DNA from: Sphingobium cyanobacteriorum
Lineage (GTDB): Bacteria; Pseudomonadota; Alphaproteobacteria; Sphingomonadales; Sphingomonadaceae
DNA: 64,000 nucleotides
NCBI RefSeq assembly: GCF_030580935.1
Contig: NZ_JAUQOM010000002.1
Span: forward strand, 124,001-188,000
Reading direction: 5' to 3'
Below the pieces are notes generated by a model. It searched no databases, was not told the DNA's origin, and saw nothing but the letters and a program-made list of their open reading frames with translations. The position numbers and the translations under genes were made by a program. How positions within the stretch are numbered: the stretch's first letter is position 1; each line of letters opens with the position of its first letter. Below, one piece after another: positions 46,895-55,611 of the stretch.

Positions 46895-46945
46895 CGGACG
46901 CTGCTTCGGCTTTCGCAGCAGCACGATCCCGCCTATAGCCAACCC

Positions 46946-47674
46946 ATGGTCGCAGCTATCCTCCTGTCCGCGCTGGCGATGAGCGCCATCGTGGGCATCC
47001 GCTATCTGCTCGCGAGCGGCGGCTTCGCGCTGGCGACCCGGCTGCGGCAACCGGGCCTCTACAAAGGGCTGGAAAGCCAGATGGGGCGGGAAATCGGCTG
47101 GTCGCTGCTCTCCGCCTTCATCTATGGCGTGCCGGCGGGCATCGTCGCCTGGGGCTGGCAGGCGCGGGGCTGGACCCGCATCTACAGCGACGTGCACGCC
47201 TGGCCGCTCTGGTGGCTGCCTGTGTCGGTGCTGCTCTATCTGGCGGCGCACGACACATGGTTCTACTGGACCCATCGCTGGATGCACCGGCCCGCGCTGT
47301 TCCGCGTCGCCCATGCCGTCCATCATGCCAGCCGCCCGCCGACCGCCTGGGCGGCGATGAGCTTCCACCCGTGGGAGGCGCTGACCGGCGCGGTGGTGAT
47401 CCCCGCGCTCCTGTTCCTGATCCCGATCCATGTCGGCGCGCTGGGCGTCGTGCTGACCATCATGACGGTCATGGGGGTCAGCAACCATATGGGCTGGGAG
47501 ATGTTCCCGCGCTGGCTGGTGCGCGGGCCGCTGGGCGGCTGGCTCATCACCGCCAGCCATCACCAGCGGCATCATGATCTGTATGCCTGCAATTACGGCC
47601 TCTATTTCCGCGTCTGGGACCGCCTGTGCGGGACTGACAAGGGGCTGGGCGATTTCGTGAAGGGCAAGGCGTGA
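46946..47674 (+). CDS. Sterol-desaturase/fatty-acid-hydroxylase family membrane enzyme
   Basis: 242 residues with four or five transmembrane helices and three His boxes of the family: HDTWFYWTHRWMH, HAVHHAS and ASHHQRHH. These bind a di-iron centre that hydroxylates or desaturates lipids. The lipid substrate is unknown; a hopanoid, sphingolipid or carotenoid are all conceivable in this group. Its stop overlaps the DUF2141 gene in GTGA, a pairing that suggests a joint role. Confidence 0.88.
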   Translation: MVAAILLSALAMSAIVGIRYLLASGGFALATRLRQPGLYKGLESQMGREIGWSLLSAFIYGVPAGIVAWGWQARGWTRIYSDVHAWPLWWLPVSVLLYLAAHDTWFYWTHRWMHRPALFRVAHAVHHASRPPTAWAAMSFHPWEALTGAVVIPALLFLIPIHVGALGVVLTIMTVMGVSNHMGWEMFPRWLVRGPLGGWLITASHHQRHHDLYACNYGLYFRVWDRLCGTDKGLGDFVKGKA

Positions 47675-48099
47675 GGATTGCACTGCTGGCCGTGGCCGCG
47701 GCGCTGACGATCGCGGCCGCGCCGGCCGGGCCGCCATCGCTGGACATGGTGCTGGACGGGCTGCGATCGACCAGGGGGCAGGTCATGGTCTGCGTCACCC
47801 GGTCGCCCGCCTATTTCCCCGATTGCAGCAAAGACCCCGACAGGCGCCATGTCAGCGTCCCGGCGGGGCGCGGCCCGATTGCGCTCGGTCCGGTCGCGCC
47901 GGGCACCTACGCCATCGCCATCATCCATGACGAAAATGGCAATGGCCGGCTCGACACCTTTGCCGGCATCCCGCGCGAAGGGGTGGGCTTTTCCCGCAAC
48001 CCCGCGATCCGCTTCGGCGCGCCCAGCTTCAAATCGGCCAGCTTTCCGGTCGCGGGCGCGCCTGTCACCCAGGTGATTCGGCTCAAATATTTCCTCTGA
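47671..48099 (+). CDS. DUF2141 exported protein
   Basis: 142 residues, signal peptide (1-18), then a beta-sandwich DUF2141 domain: GQVMVCVTR, PVAPGTYAIAIIHDENGNGRLDT (a conserved Asp/Asn-rich, calcium-site-like loop) and GIPREGVGFSRNP. Start GTG at 47671 overlaps the previous gene by 4 bp. The family often sits beside carotenoid or lipid genes, but its job is not known. Confidence 0.85.
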   Translation: MRIALLAVAAALTIAAAPAGPPSLDMVLDGLRSTRGQVMVCVTRSPAYFPDCSKDPDRRHVSVPAGRGPIALGPVAPGTYAIAIIHDENGNGRLDTFAGIPREGVGFSRNPAIRFGAPSFKSASFPVAGAPVTQVIRLKYFL

Positions 48100-48208
48100 C
48101 GCGCGATCACCGTCTTTCCGCCCGCGCGACTTGCACCTGAGGGGTGACGCCCCACATAAGGCGCTGTATGACGGCGGCCGATTGACCGCATGGCAGGAGA
48201 CAAGAAGC

Positions 48209-49117
48209 GTGGCGACCCTGGGACTGAGCGACACCGACAAGGCGGCGGTGGAGGCATTTCGCCGTGATGTGGTGGAGCCGTCGCGCACCAGTCTGGTGAT
48301 CGTCGACTTCTGGGCCGAATGGTGCGGCCCCTGCAAGCAACTGACCCCGGTGATCGAAAAGGTCTGCGCCGATTACGCGGCCAAGGGGGTCAAGCTGGTC
48401 AAGGTCAATGTCGACGACAATGGCTTCATCGCCAGCCAGTTCCGCGTCCAGTCGATCCCGACCGTCTATGCCGTGTTCCAGGGCCAGCCGGTCGCCGACC
48501 TGTCGCAGGCGCGGACCGAAGGGCAGCTCAAGCAATATCTCGACCAGTTGCTGGCGCAATTGCCGATCGAATCGGACGAAAAGGCGCAGTTGCAGGAAAT
48601 CGCCCCGCTGATCGCGATGGGTGAGGAACTGCTGGCCGGCGGCGAGGATGAACGCGCCGTGTCGGTGTTCGGCCAGATTGCCGAGATGGCGCCCGACAAT
48701 GTCGAGGTCGCCTCCGGCCTGGCCCGCGCGCTGGTCGCGCTGGGACAACTGGACGAGGCGGAGGCGGTGCTGGCCGCGTTGCCGCAGGACGTGAAGCATG
48801 TCGCGATCGATCAGGCGCGCGCCGCCATCGCGCTGGCCCGCGATGTCCGCCCGGTCGCCGACCTGTCGGGCGTCGCGGCCAAGGTCGCGGCCGATCCCGA
48901 CGATCATGACGCACGCTTCGAACTGGCCGGCGGGCTGATGGCCAATGGTGACCGCGATGCCGCGGCCGACGCGCTGCTGGAGATCGTGCGGCGCGACCGC
49001 GCCTGGAATGACGGTGCGGCGCGCGCGCAACTGCTCAAGATTTTCGATGCGGTCGGGCTGGAAGATCCCTGGGTCTCGGCGCAGCGGCGCAAGCTGTCGC
49101 AGATCCTCTTTTCCTGA
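48209..49117 (+). CDS. Thioredoxin-TPR co-chaperone (YbbN/CnoX-like)
   Basis: 302 residues. An N-terminal thioredoxin domain has VDFWAEWCGPCKQL (active WCGPC, about residues 32-36) and IPTVYAVFQG. The C-terminal half has tetratricopeptide-like helices. In E. coli YbbN/CnoX protects clients during oxidative stress; its site lacks redox Cys pairs, whereas here both Cys are present, so it may also act as a thiol reductase. GTG start at 48209 follows CAGGAGA. Confidence 0.9.
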   Translation: MATLGLSDTDKAAVEAFRRDVVEPSRTSLVIVDFWAEWCGPCKQLTPVIEKVCADYAAKGVKLVKVNVDDNGFIASQFRVQSIPTVYAVFQGQPVADLSQARTEGQLKQYLDQLLAQLPIESDEKAQLQEIAPLIAMGEELLAGGEDERAVSVFGQIAEMAPDNVEVASGLARALVALGQLDEAEAVLAALPQDVKHVAIDQARAAIALARDVRPVADLSGVAAKVAADPDDHDARFELAGGLMANGDRDAAADALLEIVRRDRAWNDGAARAQLLKIFDAVGLEDPWVSAQRRKLSQILFS

Positions 49118-49118
49118 C

Positions 49119-49733
49119 ATGCCCACCGCCCGCGTCTCGATCTTTCCCCTGTCCGGCGCGCTGCTGCTGCCGGGCATGGACCTGCCGCTGCATGTTTTCG
49201 AGCCGCGCTACCGGGCGCTGATCCATGATGCGATGGCGCGCGACCGGCGCATCGGCATGATCCAGCCGCGCGGGCCAGGCGCCGTACCGCCCCTGTTCGA
49301 CATGGGGTGCCTTGGCCATGTCAGCCATATCGAGGCGCTGGACGATGGCCGGTTCAACATCATCCTGACCGGCATCACCCGGTTCCGGGTCGTGCGCGAA
49401 TTGCCGGTCGCGACGCAGTTCCGCCAGATCGAGGCGGATATCGAGCAGGCGCCACAGGCCGACGAGGTGCTGCACGCGGTCGAGCGCGCCGCGCTGGAAC
49501 AGGAATCGCGCCGCTTTGCCGAACTGTTGGGCTATGTCGTCGACTGGACCGCCGTGTCGCGGCTGGACGATACCGCGCTGGTCAACGGCATCGCCCAGAT
49601 CGCGCCCTTCGACCCGGCGGCCAAGCAAACCCTGCTGGAGGCCGATACATTGTCGGAACGGTCGGAACGGATCATCCAGTTGATGCAGATCGTCGGCCGG
49701 ATCGAGCGCGACGGCGGGACGACGATGCAGTGA
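49119..49733 (+). CDS. LON-substrate-binding-domain protein
   Basis: 204 residues of the Lon N-terminal-like domain without protease: VSIFPLSGALLLPGMDLPLHVFEPRYRAL, IGMIQPRG, GCLGHVSHIEALDDGRFNIILTGITRFRV, and a helical end. The role is unknown; such stand-alone proteins may bind substrates. The ATG at 49119 comes just after the YbbN-like stop, and the gene overlaps the next by 4 bp. Confidence 0.88.
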   Translation: MPTARVSIFPLSGALLLPGMDLPLHVFEPRYRALIHDAMARDRRIGMIQPRGPGAVPPLFDMGCLGHVSHIEALDDGRFNIILTGITRFRVVRELPVATQFRQIEADIEQAPQADEVLHAVERAALEQESRRFAELLGYVVDWTAVSRLDDTALVNGIAQIAPFDPAAKQTLLEADTLSERSERIIQLMQIVGRIERDGGTTMQ

Positions 49734-49927
49734 AGGATGCCGTGACGGGGGAGGCCGCGCCGATCGATCCCTGGCTGCTGGCGAAGCTGGTCTGCCCGGT
49801 GACGCGCACGCCCCTGCGCTGGGACGCGGCGCGCGCCGCGCTGGTGTCGGACGCTGCCGGGCTGGCCTTCCCGGTGCGCGACGGCGTGCCGGTCCTGCTG
49901 GTGCGCGAAGCTGTGGCCATCGCCTGA
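49730..49927 (+). CDS. Trm112-family small protein
   Basis: 65 residues with the YcaR/Trm112 core: LLAKLVCPVTRTPLRWD, LVSDAAGLAFPVRDGVPVLL. Bacterial members are small zinc-ribbon-like proteins, but only one Cys is present here, so a zinc site is unlikely. Eukaryotic Trm112 activates methyltransferases; the role here is unknown. GTG start in GTGA overlap. Confidence 0.85.
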   Translation: MKDAVTGEAAPIDPWLLAKLVCPVTRTPLRWDAARAALVSDAAGLAFPVRDGVPVLLVREAVAIA

Positions 49928-49931
49928 CCGT

Positions 49932-50363
49932 TCAGGTGAACGCGGCAATGCATTCCACTTCCAGCGGGGCGCCAAGCGCCAGCCCGTCCACGCCAAAGGC
50001 GCTGCGCGCGGGCAGGCGTTTCCCTTCGAAATAGGGAAGATAGGCGGCGTTGAAGCGCGGCCAGTCGGCCATGTCATCCAGCATGACCGTGCATTTGACC
50101 ACATGGCCAAAGTCGAGGCCATTGTCGGCCAGGATCTTGCCGATCGAATCCATCGCCCCCTTCACCGCCGCGTCGAACCCTTCCTTGTGCACGTCCATCC
50201 CCTGGGGCACCTGGCCGATCTGGCCGGAAAGGTAGAGCAGATCACCCACCCGCACGGCGGGCGAGAAAGGCAGCTTGGCGGGCATGGCCTGGGGTGCCGG
50301 GGCGGGCTGGGCCAGCGCGGGGCTGGCGGACAGCAGCAGGGCGGTGGCGAGAAGGCGGGTCAT
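49932..50363 (-). CDS. RidA-family protein with a signal peptide
   Basis: 143 residues: signal peptide (1-18, LAQ), then a complete RidA/YjgF domain with VGDLLYLSGQIG, KGAMDSIGKILADNGLDFGHVVKCTVML and PARSAFGVDGLALGAPLEVECIA, including the Arg in PARS that binds the imine substrate carboxylate in RidA. Cytosolic RidA destroys reactive enamines, whereas this one is predicted to be exported. Start ATG 50363. Confidence 0.85.
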   Translation of the reverse strand: MTRLLATALLLSASPALAQPAPAPQAMPAKLPFSPAVRVGDLLYLSGQIGQVPQGMDVHKEGFDAAVKGAMDSIGKILADNGLDFGHVVKCTVMLDDMADWPRFNAAYLPYFEGKRLPARSAFGVDGLALGAPLEVECIAAFT

Positions 50364-50408
50364 GTCTTTTTCCGTCCGGCAATCGTCAGGCACCGTTCCC
50401 CGGAACGG

Positions 50409-50436
50409 AAAAGGGCCGGTCCTCGCGAACCGGCCC
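50409..50436 (-). terminator. Rho-independent terminator of the TonB-receptor gene
   Basis: GGGCCGGT/ACCGGCCC stem, 8-base loop, followed on the minus strand by TTTT, 18 bp after the receptor stop. Confidence 0.75.
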
Positions 50437-50453
50437 CTCCTGCATGGCAGGCG

Positions 50454-53024
50454 TCAGAACTTGAAGTCGATACGCGCATAATAATAGCCGCCGGCCGATC
50501 CATAGGCCCCATGACCATAATAGGAATTCCAGGTCGTGGTCCCGTTTTCATAGGGCGACTGGCCGGGAAGGACGGTGACACCGGAAAGCAGCTTGGGCTT
50601 TTCAGGCCGCTTGTCGAACAGGTTGTTCGCACCGATCGAAAATGTCACGGCATCGGTGAAGTCATAACCCAATTCCAGATCGGTGATCCCGGTGGCCTTG
50701 ACGATGCCGTCCCGTTCCAGCGGCTGGCCGTTCATCGCCGCCGCCGACAGGGCGGAGCGGACAAGAACACTGGTCTTGCCATAGAAGGTCTGGCGCAGAT
50801 TCGCCGAGAAGGGTCCGCTTGTGAAATTCATCCCCGCGACAACCTTATATTCCGGCGACGCATCCTCGATATAGCTTTCCGACTGGGCGCTGAACAGCGC
50901 CGGGTTCTTGTTGTCGGTGATCTTCGTCCTGTTGTAGTTGGCGTTCAGCGACAGGTCGAGCTTGCCGAAATCGAGCGCCACCGGATAATGCGCGGCGAAA
51001 TCCACACCATAGGTTTCGGTGTCGATCAGGTTGGTGAAGCTGGCCACGCCAAGCGTTTGCAGCCCGGTGTCGAGCACCAGCCCGGTCGCGGCGATCGCGG
51101 CCAGGATATTTTCCGCCCCTGCCACCGGCAGGCCGCCCTGAATGGCGGGAAGCGACGCGGTTGCGGAGATGCGGTCCTTGATCTTGATGTAATAGCCATC
51201 GATGGTGATAGCCAGCCGGGGGACCGGGCGCAGCACGATACCGGCCGAGAAGTTGGTCGATTTTTCCGGCTTGAGCGCGTTGAAGCCTAGCAGCAGTGCG
51301 GCAGGCGAGCCGGCCGGAAGCTGAAGGACGGCACTGGTGGGGCCGACATTGACAGTTGAATAGAAGGATTCGGCCAGCGTGGGGGCGCGGAAGCCCGTGC
51401 TGGCCGTGCCGCGGATCGCCAAGGCGCCCGAGATATCGTAGCGCGTCGTGATCTTGCCGATCTTGGTATCGCCAAAGTCGCTATAATCTTCGTAGCGGCC
51501 CGCCAGGTCGACGGTCCAGCCGTCGACCGGGGTGGCGATGATGTTGATATAGCCAGCCTTGGAATCGCGGCTGTGCTTGCCTGCGTCGACATCCTTGTAA
51601 CCGGGGAAGGACTGGACGCCTTCCTTGTAGGTCGAGGCGAAGTCGCCCGCCACGATTTCATAGGTGTCGCGGCGATATTCGCCACCAAAGGCAAAGGTCA
51701 GCGGCGCCGCCATGCCAATGTCGAATTCCTTGCGGATATCGAGCGTGTTGGTCAGTTGGCTGAGCTTGAAGCCGCCGTCATAGGCATCGGTCGGGGTATT
51801 GGGCGTGACCGTCGATCCCGGCAGCAGGGACGCCTGATAGGATTCGATCCACAGCGCACGATGGGCCGATTCGATCGTCCAGATCTTGTTCTGGTCGGAC
51901 CCGTAGGTGGTGCTGAGATCATAATTCCAGCCCCCCCCCAATTCACCCTTCGCGCCGATGGTGAAACTATATTCCTTCTGTTCCACCTTTTGCTGGGGGA
52001 CCATGCCGAACGTGCCGGTATCGCCAAAGCAGGTGGCCAGGTTGGTCGGGCTGGCGCAGATGCGGTTGGGCGGGCGATACCCCTGCTTGGCGTAGCCCAC
52101 GCGGCGGGACACGTCGCCAAAGCTGTAGAGTTCGACGCCGCCGAAATCATAGCCCATATTGTAGAACAGCAGGTTGAGTTGCGACTTGGCCTGGCCGCCG
52201 TTGATGCCTTTCAGGTCCAGGTCGGCCCATGCCGGATTATAATAATTGTTGGTCGAACCGAACCGGCCGGGATAGACGCCGGCTGCACTGACATAGGGAT
52301 TGCCGTCAATGTCGGCCATCGTGACCTGGCCGGTACCGGTCGAGGTGTAGCTTTGGCGGCGATGAAAGGCGGTAAGATTGAAATAGCCGTCCTCGCCCAG
52401 TTTGAAACCGACATTGCCGGAAGCGGAGAAGAGTTCGCCTTCGCTGTTATAATATTGACCGCCAGTGACTTTGAAGCTGCCGCCTTCATCCTGGTCCTTG
52501 AGGATCAGGTTGATGGCGCCGGCGATCGCATCGGTCCCGTAAACGGCGGCCGCGCCATCCTGGAGCACTTCGATGCGCGATACGGCATCGGGCGGGATGA
52601 GGTCGATGGAGGGCGCGGCAGACCCCTGGAACGGCCCTGCGATCACCTGAAGAATGGCCGATCCGTGGCGGCGCTTGCCATTGACCATGACCAGCGTGTG
52701 GTTGGGGCTGAGGCCGCGCAGGCGGGCCGACAAGGCGAAATTCGACATGTCGGTGCCCTGCGTCTGGGCGGTGAAGGACGGCACCATCTGGGTCAGGGCC
52801 TGATTGAGGTTCGGCTGGCCGACATGGCTCAGCGCCTCCTGGCTGAACACCTGGATCGGCGCGGCGCTGTCTGCGGCCTGCATGCCCACGGCACGGGTGC
52901 CGGTGACGATGATGGCGGCGCCTTCATCGGCCTGCGGCTCCTGTGGCGCGTCCTGCGCGATGGCGCAGGCGGACCAGGATGATGCCAGAATAAGAGAAAG
53001 TCTAAGCGCGGACAGTCGCGTCAT
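50454..53024 (-). CDS. TonB-dependent outer-membrane receptor
   Basis: 856 residues: signal peptide (1-23), plug domain (about 40-170) with IIVTGTRAVG as TonB-box-like start, VLQDGAAAVYGTDAIAGAINLILK as the plug signature, and a 22-strand barrel ending in aromatic YYYARIDFKF. It imports a bulky substrate using TonB energy. The substrate is unknown; the sequence (SPNHTLVMVNGKRRHG) is of the type common in sphingomonads for sugars, iron complexes or peptides. Start ATG 53024. The upstream 260 bp contains no gene. Confidence 0.93.
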   Translation of the reverse strand: MTRLSALRLSLILASSWSACAIAQDAPQEPQADEGAAIIVTGTRAVGMQAADSAAPIQVFSQEALSHVGQPNLNQALTQMVPSFTAQTQGTDMSNFALSARLRGLSPNHTLVMVNGKRRHGSAILQVIAGPFQGSAAPSIDLIPPDAVSRIEVLQDGAAAVYGTDAIAGAINLILKDQDEGGSFKVTGGQYYNSEGELFSASGNVGFKLGEDGYFNLTAFHRRQSYTSTGTGQVTMADIDGNPYVSAAGVYPGRFGSTNNYYNPAWADLDLKGINGGQAKSQLNLLFYNMGYDFGGVELYSFGDVSRRVGYAKQGYRPPNRICASPTNLATCFGDTGTFGMVPQQKVEQKEYSFTIGAKGELGGGWNYDLSTTYGSDQNKIWTIESAHRALWIESYQASLLPGSTVTPNTPTDAYDGGFKLSQLTNTLDIRKEFDIGMAAPLTFAFGGEYRRDTYEIVAGDFASTYKEGVQSFPGYKDVDAGKHSRDSKAGYINIIATPVDGWTVDLAGRYEDYSDFGDTKIGKITTRYDISGALAIRGTASTGFRAPTLAESFYSTVNVGPTSAVLQLPAGSPAALLLGFNALKPEKSTNFSAGIVLRPVPRLAITIDGYYIKIKDRISATASLPAIQGGLPVAGAENILAAIAATGLVLDTGLQTLGVASFTNLIDTETYGVDFAAHYPVALDFGKLDLSLNANYNRTKITDNKNPALFSAQSESYIEDASPEYKVVAGMNFTSGPFSANLRQTFYGKTSVLVRSALSAAAMNGQPLERDGIVKATGITDLELGYDFTDAVTFSIGANNLFDKRPEKPKLLSGVTVLPGQSPYENGTTTWNSYYGHGAYGSAGGYYYARIDFKF

Positions 53025-53288
53025 ACATGCCCCCTGTTTTATACTATGATGACAGGGGGGATGACGGACGGCTTTGCCAAAACCTCTATTGCACTGCAAA
53101 AAAATGCATCAAAAGGCGGAACATTTCCTTATTGTTTCCACGCCGTAACCGGCTGCAATAGTGGCGGTCAGGCGTGGGGTTGCATGCGGGCGGGGCATCG
53201 GCGACAGGCTGTTTTGCATTGCAGTGGCGTGGTGGCTGCCGCGCCTTCATCCGCGCGTCTGTTTGCCGCGGCGATCAGCCTGCTGTCA

Positions 53289-53894
53289 TCAGGATGCCAT
53301 CGCTGCCCCGATCAGCGCTTTGGCCTCCGGCCCTTCCCAGTCCATCGCGCCGATCACGCGCACCATCTCCTTGCCCTGCGCGTCATAGATGACCGTGGTG
53401 GGCAACAGGCCGGTGGCATAGTGGAAACCGAACTCGGTTTCGGGATCGGCCCAGCCTTTCAGGTGGGGCAACTTGTGCTTTTCGAAAAAGGACCGGGCGG
53501 CCTTCAGCCCCTGACTGTCCTGCGATATGGTGAGCACGGCCAGCCCCTTGGGGCCATAGGTCGCAGCGACCCGGTCCAATGTCGGCATTTCCGCGATGCA
53601 GGGCGCACACCATGTCGCCCACAGATTGACCAGCAGCGGCTTGCCGGCGAAATCCTGCAACGTCTTTTCCCCGCCATCGGGGTTCTGGAAGGCGAAGGCC
53701 GGGGCAGGGGTGCCCGCCTTGCTGCGGTCGAGCCGATAGTCGAAGGCGCCGTCCTTCTGGCCCGCGGCGCTCGATGCCGGCACCTCATCGCTCGCGCTTG
53801 CATTGGCTTGCTCCTTTGGCGGCGATTGCCTATCGCAGGCCACCAGAGCGGCAGGCAGGAGCAGTATCATTAGCGCGCGGAATGACGATATCAC
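53289..53894 (-). CDS. TlpA-like thioredoxin lipoprotein
   Basis: 201 residues. The GTG start at 53894 (GGAG nine bases upstream) gives a lipoprotein signal [13 protein letters not shown] with lipobox LVAC near residue 19. ATG 53870 is an alternative without the basic residue. The mature domain is TlpA/Res[41 protein letters not shown] with the redox CAPC, and [14 protein letters not shown]. Probably reduces periplasmic thiols, for example in cytochrome c maturation. Divergent from argH with only 19 bp between starts. Confidence 0.88.
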   Translation of the reverse strand: MISSFRALMILLLPAALVACDRQSPPKEQANASASDEVPASSAAGQKDGAFDYRLDRSKAGTPAPAFAFQNPDGGEKTLQDFAGKPLLVNLWATWCAPCIAEMPTLDRVAATYGPKGLAVLTISQDSQGLKAARSFFEKHKLPHLKGWADPETEFGFHYATGLLPTTVIYDAQGKEMVRVIGAMDWEGPEAKALIGAAMAS

Positions 53895-53913
53895 GGAAGC
53901 AGGCTCCAACAGC

Positions 53914-55284
53914 ATGTGGGGCGGCCGGTTCGCCGCCGGCCCGGCATCGATCATGCGTGAGATAAATGCCTCCATCCCGTTCGACAAGCGATTGTGGAAA
54001 CAGGATATCGCCGGGTCAAAAGCGCATGTCGCGATGCTGGCCAAACAGGGCATCGTCGATGGCGAGGATGCGCAGGCGATCACGGAAGGGTTGAACCGGA
54101 TCGCGGCCGAATATGAAGCCGATGGCGTGCCGGTGAACCTGGACCTGGAAGACATCCACATGGTCACCGAATCGCGGCTGGCGCAACTGATCGGCCCCGT
54201 GGCGGGCCGGCTGCACACCGCGCGCAGCCGCAACGACCAGGTCGCGACCGATTTCCGCCTGTGGGTGCGCGACGCGATCGATGAGGTCGAGGCGGGGCTG
54301 CTCAGTCTCCAACGCGCGCTGGTGGCGCGGGCGCAGGAGCATGTCGATGCGGTGATGCCGGGCTTCACTCATTTGCAGTCGGCGCAACCGGTGACTTTGG
54401 GGCATCATCTGATGGCCTATTATGAAATGGTGCGGCGCGATCGCAGCCGCTTTGCCGATGCGCGCGCGCGCCTCAACGAATGTCCGCTGGGCGCGGCGGC
54501 GCTGGCCGGCACCGGCTTCCCGACCGATCGCCATGCGACGGCGGCGGCTTTGGGTTTCGCCAAGCCGACGGACAACAGCCTGGACAGCGTATCGGACCGC
54601 GATTTCGCGCTCGATTATCTGATGGCCGCGACCCAGGCGTCGCTGCATTTGTCGCGCCTCGCCGAGGAATTCATCATCTGGGCGAGCCAGCCCTTCGGCT
54701 TTGTTAAACTGCCCGACGCCTATTCGACCGGCAGTTCGATCATGCCGCAGAAGCGCAATCCCGATGCGGCCGAACTGGTGCGCGGCCATGCCGGGCGGAT
54801 CATGGGCTGCATGACGGCGCTGTGCGTGACGATGAAGGGGCTGCCGCTCGCTTATTCCAAGGACATGCAGGACGACAAGCCGCCGGTGTTCGAGGCGCAC
54901 GACCTGCTGGCGCTGTCCATTGCGGCCATGACCGGCATGGTGGAGACAGTGACATTCCGCACCGACCGGATGCGGGGCCTGGCCGAAAGCGGCTTTGCGA
55001 CCGCCACCGACCTGGCCGACTGGCTGGTGTGCGAAGGGGGCATTCCGTTCCGCGAGGCGCATCATATCACCGGGCGCGCGGTGGCGGCGGCGGAGGCGGC
55101 GGGGGTGCCGCTGGACCAGGTGCCGATCGCGACGCTGAAGGCTATCGACGCGCGGATCGACGAACGCATCTATGCGGTGTTGACCGTGGATGCTTCGGTC
55201 GCCAGCCGAACGAGCCATGGCGGTACGGCGCCGATCCAGGTGCGAGCGCGGATCGCGCAGGCTCAAGAGGAACTGGGATCATGA
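53914..55284 (+). CDS. argH: Argininosuccinate lyase
   Basis: 456-residue final enzyme of arginine synthesis, cleaving argininosuccinate to arginine and fumarate. It has the N-terminal [10 protein letters not shown], the [18 protein letters not shown] and [17 protein letters not shown] regions, and the superfamily signature [12 protein letters not shown]. Start ATG 53914 is the family start; the open frame continues upstream into the TlpA gene without similarity. It overlaps the following lipoprotein gene by 4 bp. Confidence 0.97.
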   Translation: MWGGRFAAGPASIMREINASIPFDKRLWKQDIAGSKAHVAMLAKQGIVDGEDAQAITEGLNRIAAEYEADGVPVNLDLEDIHMVTESRLAQLIGPVAGRLHTARSRNDQVATDFRLWVRDAIDEVEAGLLSLQRALVARAQEHVDAVMPGFTHLQSAQPVTLGHHLMAYYEMVRRDRSRFADARARLNECPLGAAALAGTGFPTDRHATAAALGFAKPTDNSLDSVSDRDFALDYLMAATQASLHLSRLAEEFIIWASQPFGFVKLPDAYSTGSSIMPQKRNPDAAELVRGHAGRIMGCMTALCVTMKGLPLAYSKDMQDDKPPVFEAHDLLALSIAAMTGMVETVTFRTDRMRGLAESGFATATDLADWLVCEGGIPFREAHHITGRAVAAAEAAGVPLDQVPIATLKAIDARIDERIYAVLTVDASVASRTSHGGTAPIQVRARIAQAQEELGS

Positions 55285-55538
55285 ACAAACGGACGCTTGC
55301 CGGTCTGGCTCTGGTCGCGCTGGCGCTGACGGCATGTGGCGGGCGTCAGCCGCTGAAACCTGTCAAGGATCAGCGACTGCCCGCCGTGCCGGTGGGCGCG
55401 CCGACCGCGCCAACCGCCGTCCAGCTCATTCAGCCGTCGATCCAGGCGCGCCCGGAACGCAATGTGGAATTGCTGACCCAGTCGCGCAAACGCGCCGACG
55501 ATCCGTTCGATCTGCCGCCCGAAAAGCAGCCGCGATAG
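55281..55538 (+). CDS. Small LptM-like lipoprotein
   Basis: 85 residues with lipoprotein signal and lipobox LTAC, then GGRQPLKPV. The CG-x-x-x-PL-x-P pattern after the Cys resembles LptM (YifL), which in E. coli helps mature the LPS translocon LptD. The rest is Pro/Gln-rich with a charged tail. It sits between argH and lysA with a 4-bp overlap to argH. The match is short, so the LptM call is tentative. Confidence 0.7.
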   Translation: MNKRTLAGLALVALALTACGGRQPLKPVKDQRLPAVPVGAPTAPTAVQLIQPSIQARPERNVELLTQSRKRADDPFDLPPEKQPR

Positions 55539-55558
55539 AAAGCTGACGAAGGCAAATT

Positions 55559-55588
55559 CGTCATTGCGAGCGTAGCGAAGCAATGACG
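55559..55588. repeat. Short extragenic palindrome between the lipoprotein gene and lysA
   Basis: CGTCATTGC...GCAATGACG, 9-bp arms with a 12-base centre. Same motif family as the longer element at 23377-23446. Confidence 0.55.
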
Positions 55589-55611
55589 AGGTTAAGTTAC
55601 AGGAACAGGCC

